This document shows, one piece after another, positions 29,661 through 34,933 of a stretch of 34,933 bases of DNA. How positions within the stretch are numbered: the stretch's first letter is position 1; the number at the start of each line of letters is the position of its first letter. The position numbers and the translations under genes are program-made. Source of the stretch: Cudoniella acicularis (lineage: Eukaryota > Ascomycota > Leotiomycetes > Helotiales > Helotiaceae). The notes below the pieces were generated by a model. That model was not told the origin of the DNA, did no database searches, and saw only the letters and a list, made by a program, of their open reading frames with translations. The stretch lies in NCBI GenBank assembly GCA_013054445.1, contig JAAMPI010000496.1, positions 1 to 34,933 of the forward strand, in the 5' to 3' direction.

Positions 29661-30799
29661 CTCCGAGAAATGAGGGTGATCAATGGTTGTGGGTAATTGA
29701 TTTGCAGTAAGTCATGATTGAATTCGGGATTCAAACGTCATCGAAACTGGTGGTGTGGCGCTAATTTTCTTTCTTTTGCTGGGAAGCGGGGCCCCTATTA
29801 TTTGGTTTCAAAGTTCAGAGTGTTCACTTCCATTCCTGCAATTTTTTATATTTAACTCTTTCCTGTCTGAAACAAGACTATGGGTTTCTTAAGGCAATCT
29901 TTAGGCAATTTTCTAGCAGCAACAACTCAAGCAGCTAAACATGTTTCTACGATTTTCTTCACCAGTCGGGCAGACATTTTGACCGCTGTCCAAGTAAAGT
30001 CTATTCAAATACGTAACTCAATTACGGGCGCGGCTTGGTGCTGAACCCATTATCACGGACCCAAATTTTTGACAGTTGGTATCAGCTCTTGTCTAGGCTG
30101 AACCGAAGTCTGACAATGTCACGTTAACTCTATGGTTTCTCAATCTGCCTCCGTCTCAGTCAAGAATGCCACGATACGAGTGTCTTACCTTGATTCCTAC
30201 GTATATTTCCACGTACTAAAATTCACAGCCGCATTTGTGCGTATTTTGCCCGAGTCATGTGCTGGCATCGATTGTGGGGGCTGAGTTTTCAGCCAGCTGC
30301 CTGCAGCATATCGGGTAACTTTGCCAAGTCTTAATTGCTTAGCTTTCTAGCTTCCACGCAACTTGATTAACGGGAGATCAAATTGGAAATGCGCCTGAAA
30401 TCGCTTGGCCCTGCAGTCTTACGGTGCCCTGCCTCCACTCTCATTGACCACAGCTCGGAAGAACTTGTACCAAATTCTGAATCTCGTAAGCCTCTTGCTG
30501 AGCCGAAAGGCTCTCCCGAAAGGCAGCTGATTCTTAACATTCGACTGTATGGACTTCGTCTTCGCTATGTGTCTTACAGCCACAGTCGGAATTTGCTATG
30601 CAAGTTTGATAATAGAATTTGATGCTTGTGAGATTTGTACTTAAGGAGAAGGATTTCCAATGTTATTACTTCTCCATCAACATCAACATCTCCCACACCC
30701 ACATCCACATCCAAGCTGAACACCAAGACCACCCTCGATTACTCCAATAATTCATACATCATACTATCCGCCTCATTTAAGACCCTTCTCAAAATCAAA
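29661..30799. other. Intergenic / promoter of the secreted protein gene
   Basis: No gene supported. The last 150 bp before the ATG at 30800 are CT- and CA-rich (repeated CATCAACATC, CCACACCCACATCC), typical of a strong fungal promoter or 5' leader. Confidence 0.45.
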
Positions 30800-31369
30800 A
30801 TGCAATTCTTCAACGCAATCATCGCTGCAAGCATTCTTGCCTTCACATCCGCAGCACCTGTCTATACTTCATCTGAGTTTAACTACATCCCAGCCGACAA
30901 TGCCATCATTCCCTCAGTTCTTTCTCAATATACGGTCTCGACAGGAGCCATCAACTTCGATGCCAGCTTCGGCGACATCTCAAAGGACGGTGTAAACAGC
31001 GACATCACCACACTCCTCACTTTCGATATTCCAGCTTCACTCGAAGGCTTGACTTGCTCCTTCCATTTGGTTCTCGATGGGACTGCCAGTGTGAATGGGA
31101 CAGGTCAGTTCGACATCTTCACATCTCAGGCACCTGCTACTCAAGACACCACGAGTTGGCCAAGCGGAAACCTTCGCGACAATTATGCTGGTCGCATGCA
31201 AGCCCATGTCAGTGCGGAGGCGCAATATGTTGATGGGTTCCCAAATGATGCTCAATCTTTCCCTTGCCCAGCTGGTCATCTTCTGGCCGGTGAGTTGGTT
31301 GGCACTGGGGATTTTGACTTCATCTTTTGGGATCAGAACATTTCTGGAGCATATATCAGCTATAATTAA
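30800..31369 (+). CDS. Small secreted But2-like protein
   Basis: The 189-residue intronless protein is taken from the ATG at 30800 (context TCAAAATGC). The frame is open further upstream, but that part is low-complexity Ser/Thr and would bury the signal peptide. Residues 1-19 form a clear secretion signal (MQFFNAIIAASILAFTSAA). The mature part reads PSVLSQYTVSTGAI, TFDIPASLEGLTCSFHLVL, GQFDIFTSQAP, NLRDNYAGRMQAHV, SFPCPAGHLLAGELVGTGD. This resembles fungal secreted proteins annotated with the 'ubiquitin 3 binding protein But2 C-terminal' domain. Two Cys (CSF, CPAG) probably form a disulfide. No GPI signal or transmembrane segment is seen. A cell-surface or extracellular role is inferred; the But2 name says little about function. 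Confidence 0.8.
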   Translation: MQFFNAIIAASILAFTSAAPVYTSSEFNYIPADNAIIPSVLSQYTVSTGAINFDASFGDISKDGVNSDITTLLTFDIPASLEGLTCSFHLVLDGTASVNGTGQFDIFTSQAPATQDTTSWPSGNLRDNYAGRMQAHVSAEAQYVDGFPNDAQSFPCPAGHLLAGELVGTGDFDFIFWDQNISGAYISYN

Positions 31370-31802
31370 GTTTTTTTCATCAGTCGATTCGAAAGCGGCG
31401 CGTGGAAACGGGGGAAGTTTTAATTTTTAGTGCATTTTAGAAGTTTAACGGCATTAGAGCGGCGTCGGCCTTGATGTTGCGTTGGATTTGAGAATTTTAT
31501 AGTACACTACACTCCTTAAAGTTAATACCGTAATAAGACGGCCTGGGATAAATGGGATTCGGCACAGATTAGACAGCAGCGATAGTGAATTGAAACTTTG
31601 GCTATTCATTATTTGAATTCGTGTTTATTTGATTCTTTTAAAGTGACAGGGTGTTGAGAGTGGTGCTTTCGCTTAACCAGACTGTTGAAATTATAAATCT
31701 GCGACCAACAGGCACACACTCGCAGAGGTCTGGAATTTTTCAGATGCAGAAATCGTTCAATCAGGGTGAGAATTACAAGAAAACAAACTGCCCCCACTTT
31801 CT
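31370..31802. other. Intergenic, convergent 3' ends
   Basis: About 430 bp between the But2-like gene and the TauD-type gene. No gene, repeat or RNA is seen. Confidence 0.45.
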
Positions 31803-33158
31803 TCAGTAAAAAGGAATTCCTAACGCTTCTCGCCGTGACTTGGAAACCAGATCCAAAAACGGCTGCTCCCCGATTGACGATGCACGAATGCCAGTCCGCA
31901 AAGCCCCAGGTACCAAGTCAGTATCAGGCTGTCAACGTTAGTTCATTTTTCTATCCAAAATCTTACCAGGATTATATACCGTAGCCGCATGCCAAACGCA
32001 AGAATTATTCCAAATAGCAGCTGCACCTTTTGTCCAGTGCATGCGTGCAATGCAATCATGATTTCGAGTTATCAAACGCATGATATAATCGCGAATCATT
32101 TTATCTTCGAAATCATAAACGCCGTTGATGCGTGTCACATGTAGGCCGACGCCAGCGAAAATAGCCTTCCATCCTGTTTGGCGGTTCGTCCTTACAACGG
32201 GCTAGAATCAATTAGCGTTCTGATTTTTCAATGAAGAGATCACTGAGGGGGAAAGATGAAGAAACGGGCGATTACATGGACTGGGGCAAAAGAATCTCCA
32301 ACATTCAGGGGCGAACCTCTAGGAGACATTACTTCATAATTTCCTGCTGCACAAGCCGTTCGAAAGACTGGCTGAGCGCACGTCGCAGTCAGGCCATCAA
32401 GAAACTGTCTCATTGGAGGAGAGATGCGATCGTAGCTGGAAAAAATAAGTGAGAGAATGTTGAGGGATTCCATATAAGTGTTATGCTTACATTTCGTAAC
32501 CTGAGCACCACAGAGTATCTCCGCCATAAACGGGCGTCTCTTCCATCAAAAGACAGCTAAAATCTGATGGGCAAACCTCGAAAGTTGCTGCAGATATGAT
32601 GAGTGCGTGAAATTTTAGTTGGGTTGTATACGAACCATCACTATGCCATTCCCTTGATAAATCCTTAGGTTCTTTAGCCCCTTTTCCCGCCATAGTCTTG
32701 TACAATTTTTTAGCAGCGTCCGAATTAATAACATAACTAACAATCACTTAGCCGGCAATTCGACTTTCCAACAATCAAACATACATATTCTCGTCAGTCT
32801 CCCCATTACCCATAGGTGTATTCCCGGGATCTCGGTAAAGCGGATGAACATGCAGTCCATTCTCCTTCGGTCTCCCACTCAGCTTTGCAACCAAATCCGT
32901 GAAGCGTTTAAGTTCATCAACAGACAAATCAAGTTGATTTTCCCTGAAGAAAACAACGCCACGCTCGCTGATGATGACAGCTAGATCGCGGAGTTGCTCT
33001 TCTGCATTTTCGGCATATAGGATATCCCTGATCTTCGCTTTTGTATATTCGCGGCCGATTATTGGGGTGACATCAACGTATTCAAGGTGGTCAAGGGAAC
33101 CTCCATACTTCATCGGCTCGTACCTGAGTTTCTGGTTGTCTTGGTCTGCTGCAGGCAT
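31803..33158 (-). CDS. TauD/TfdA-family Fe(II)/2-oxoglutarate dioxygenase
   Basis: Six exons on the minus strand: 33158-32785, 32736-32636, 32587-32491, 32435-32276, 32201-31980 and 31928-31803. The five introns are 48, 48, 55, 74 and 51 bp, all GT-AG. Phases agree at every junction and give an intact 359-residue protein. Landmarks: GGSLDHLEYVDVTP, ERGVVFFRENQ, LHVHPLYRDPGN, then REWHSDATFE with metal ligands H156 and D158, SCLLMEETPVYGGDTLW, SPPMRQFLDGL, RTNRQTGWKAIF and the distal ligand in CVWHAAT; the co-substrate Arg is in LRTGIRASS. It resembles fungal enzymes annotated as 2-oxoglutarate-dependent taurine/sulfonate dioxygenases, which release sulfite for sulfur supply. The exact substrate cannot be read from sequence. 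It is divergent from the Zn2Cys6 factor gene. It is only distantly related to XanA in the same window and has a quite different exon structure. Confidence 0.9.
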
Positions 33159-34114
33159 TTTTGTCGCTTGATTGGAGTTGAAGTTAGAGTTTTGCTGGGC
33201 GAATAGCTGAATAATAGGAGAATGTAATTAAGAAGCTACCTAGGGGTGAAATTGTCTGATACGGCTTATTAAATTAAACTGAACAGACCACTTAGCCCCA
33301 CATGAATGAGGTTGCCTACTGTGGGGCATTGTGGGAAGTATAAGTGGGTTTATATCTTGGGATTGACATCGGAAATGTCTTTAGTCTGTGCCCCTAAATA
33401 TCTATGAGAAAAAAAAACCACGTGCAAAATCATGCAGCAGTTTCGTGCTCATCCTTGCCTCCTTGAAAGCTTGTCGTATATTCATTTCGCACCAAAGCCA
33501 GTTCGCAAATTTCGACACCTTTGGTCGTAATTAACCATAGTAACCTCGCTCGTTATAGTCATAACAGTAAAGGTAAGCGCAAAAGCGATTAAAGGTCTAA
33601 TATTTCCCAGTTTTTTTTTGTCCTTTGAATAGGTGGTTATTTTATTCTTTTCAAGTGTTCTACAGAGCTTCAAAGGGGGCTCGCTTAACACAACATTCGT
33701 GCGACCGCCGCAACACCCCACGAAAACGAACACTTCCCCAACAGTCTATTAAAATTTGAGAGACTGAGCCATTTTCCCACTCTATATTCCGACACAAATC
33801 TAATTTATCAGCATTTACCAACCGGTGCATAGACAAACCCGAGGTCCATCAGCACTAGGGGGACTAAAACCTTCTAAAAATAAGTTGCGCGCTATTCGGA
33901 GCTTAAAAAGCCTAGTCTGCAGCAACTTACGCTGTACCCAATCAGATGGTGATCTTCGTTCCCCACTACAGATACGATTTCCTCGACACCGCCTTCCTCA
34001 CGACATCAACAGGCAATGCCTCGAAAAAGTCCCATCCACTGAGAATTCTGCCTTCGAGTCGGGTCCTCGAGTCGTTTTTGGAGTAATTTTTAGCTGTGCC
34101 CGGAAGAAATAGAA
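33159..34114. promoter_or_regulatory. Shared divergent upstream region, TauD-type gene / Zn2Cys6 factor
   Basis: The 956 bp between two divergent start codons contain no supported gene. CCACGTG occurs at about 33418, an E-box-like core. No obvious inverted CGG pair, the usual Zn2Cys6 target, was noticed by eye. Confidence 0.4.
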
Positions 34115-34933
34115 ATGGATTCGCGAGAGATGAAGGTGGCCAAGATAAAGAAGTCCCGGAAGGGGGCTCAGGGCGTTCGGAAGGTTAAAACGGGGTGTCT
34201 GACTTGCAAGTAAGTCATTTTAATTTCATGTCTCAGATTTCATGATCCCTGGAAGGAGCTGGTCTCGTCTGATGCCCAAGCCTGCGTCATTCGTCCTGTA
34301 ACTTAAAGAGTACGACTACTCACATACTACAGAATCAGGCGTAAAAGGTGCGATGAGACCAAGCCCGCATGTTCACAATGCACCTCTACAGGCCGAAAAT
34401 GCGATTTTCTCCCTGTTGCCCATAAAAATCCAGACTCATCTCCGATTTCATCCACCAAAGTCCACGTGTTTCAACCGAGCTTGCAGTCATTTCTGCAACC
34501 ATACTGCACTTACAAACTCGAAAGTTTTGAAACAATGCACTTCGATTATTTCCGCCTAACCTGTGTCCAAGAATTCTCCCTCTATTTCGAGACTGATTTA
34601 TGGGAGGGAGTCATTCTGCAAGCCGCCTTCATAGAACCTTGCATTTTACACGCTACTTTAGCGATTGGTGCACTGAGCAGAAGCCATTACCTCCCCTTTG
34701 AATCAGACGCATCCTCAATTCAGACAGAATCGACACTGGAATACGGAATCAAGCAATATAACCTGGCGATCAGAGAGCTGAAAACTCAACTCAACACTTC
34801 ACCACAGCGTTGGGATGCACTCCTGGCAAGCATTGTCTTCATCGATATTGAGTTTCTACAGAAGCATGAAAATCGAGTCCAAATGCTTCTCCGTGGTGCT
34901 TTTGCAATCCTGGAAAGCCTGGGTGTCACAGAA
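34115..34933 (+). CDS. Zn2Cys6 fungal-type transcription factor, 3' partial
   Basis: Exon 1 is 34115-34209 and exon 2 runs from 34333 off the end; the intron is 123 bp. The ATG is fixed by an in-frame TAG six bases upstream. The spliced N-terminus is Lys-rich (AKIKKSRKGAQGVRKVKTG) and leads into the binuclear zinc cluster: C-LT-C-KIRRKR-C-DETKPA-C-SQ-C-TSTGRK-C, all six Cys present. The intron splits the Lys codon after the second Cys, a common position in this family. After a Ser-rich linker comes a helical region (FDYFRLTCVQEFSLYF, FIEPCILHATLAIGALSRSH, RWDALLASIVFIDIEFLQ) of the fungal-specific factor type. It is nuclear and binds DNA as regulator. A link to the adjacent divergent dioxygenase gene is inferred from position only. 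Confidence 0.9.

Noticed and set aside
1..34933. tRNA genes and CRISPR arrays
   Set aside because: No GTTCGA-type T-loop with matching acceptor stem and no regularly spaced repeats were seen; a covariance search would be needed to exclude a diverged tRNA.

Overview
The window is nuclear DNA of a filamentous ascomycete (Pezizomycotina, probably Leotiomycetes by protein style; inferred, not proven). Evidence: many 44-125 bp spliceosomal introns with GTRNGY donors and CTRAY-like branch sites, a dispersed 5S rRNA gene, fungal-only families (NACHT/NB-ARC STAND proteins, HET proteins, xanthine dioxygenase XanA, Zn2Cys6 factor) and nonsense changes that look like repeat-induced point mutation (RIP). 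Four N bases (9093, 9110, 16481, 21939) show a draft assembly.

Left part (1-15.5 kb). A 5'-truncated ankyrin-SPRY gene (+) faces an alpha/beta hydrolase (-). Then come a NACHT-type STAND NLR (-) broken by one base in a homopolymer, a small inverted-repeat element, a 5S rRNA gene (-), a frame-broken 'gp1-like' gene (-) and, divergent from it, an intact PNP-NB-ARC-TPR STAND NLR (+). These resemble fungal self/non-self recognition repertoires.

Middle (15.5-25.8 kb). This is repeat-rich and decayed. Two directly repeated LTR-like sequences (16324-16670 and 21942-22318) bracket a HET-gene relic (+) and an intact, intronless xanthine dioxygenase gene, xanA (+). Beyond the second LTR lies a second HET relic (-) with eight in-frame stops, most of which RIP could have made.

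Right part (25.8-34.9 kb). A PAF-acetylhydrolase-like gene (-) is broken in a T homopolymer just before its catalytic His. A methyltransferase relic (-) follows, then a secreted But2-like protein (+), an intact six-exon TauD-type 2-oxoglutarate dioxygenase (-) and, divergent from that, the start of a Zn2Cys6 transcription factor (+) that runs off the end.

No tRNA, CRISPR or operon was seen. The recurring theme is a cluster of NLR/HET-type genes in different stages of intactness around a purine-catabolism gene, with TE remnants between them. Several breaks are +1 changes in A/T homopolymers, so sequencing error must be excluded before calling those genes dead.
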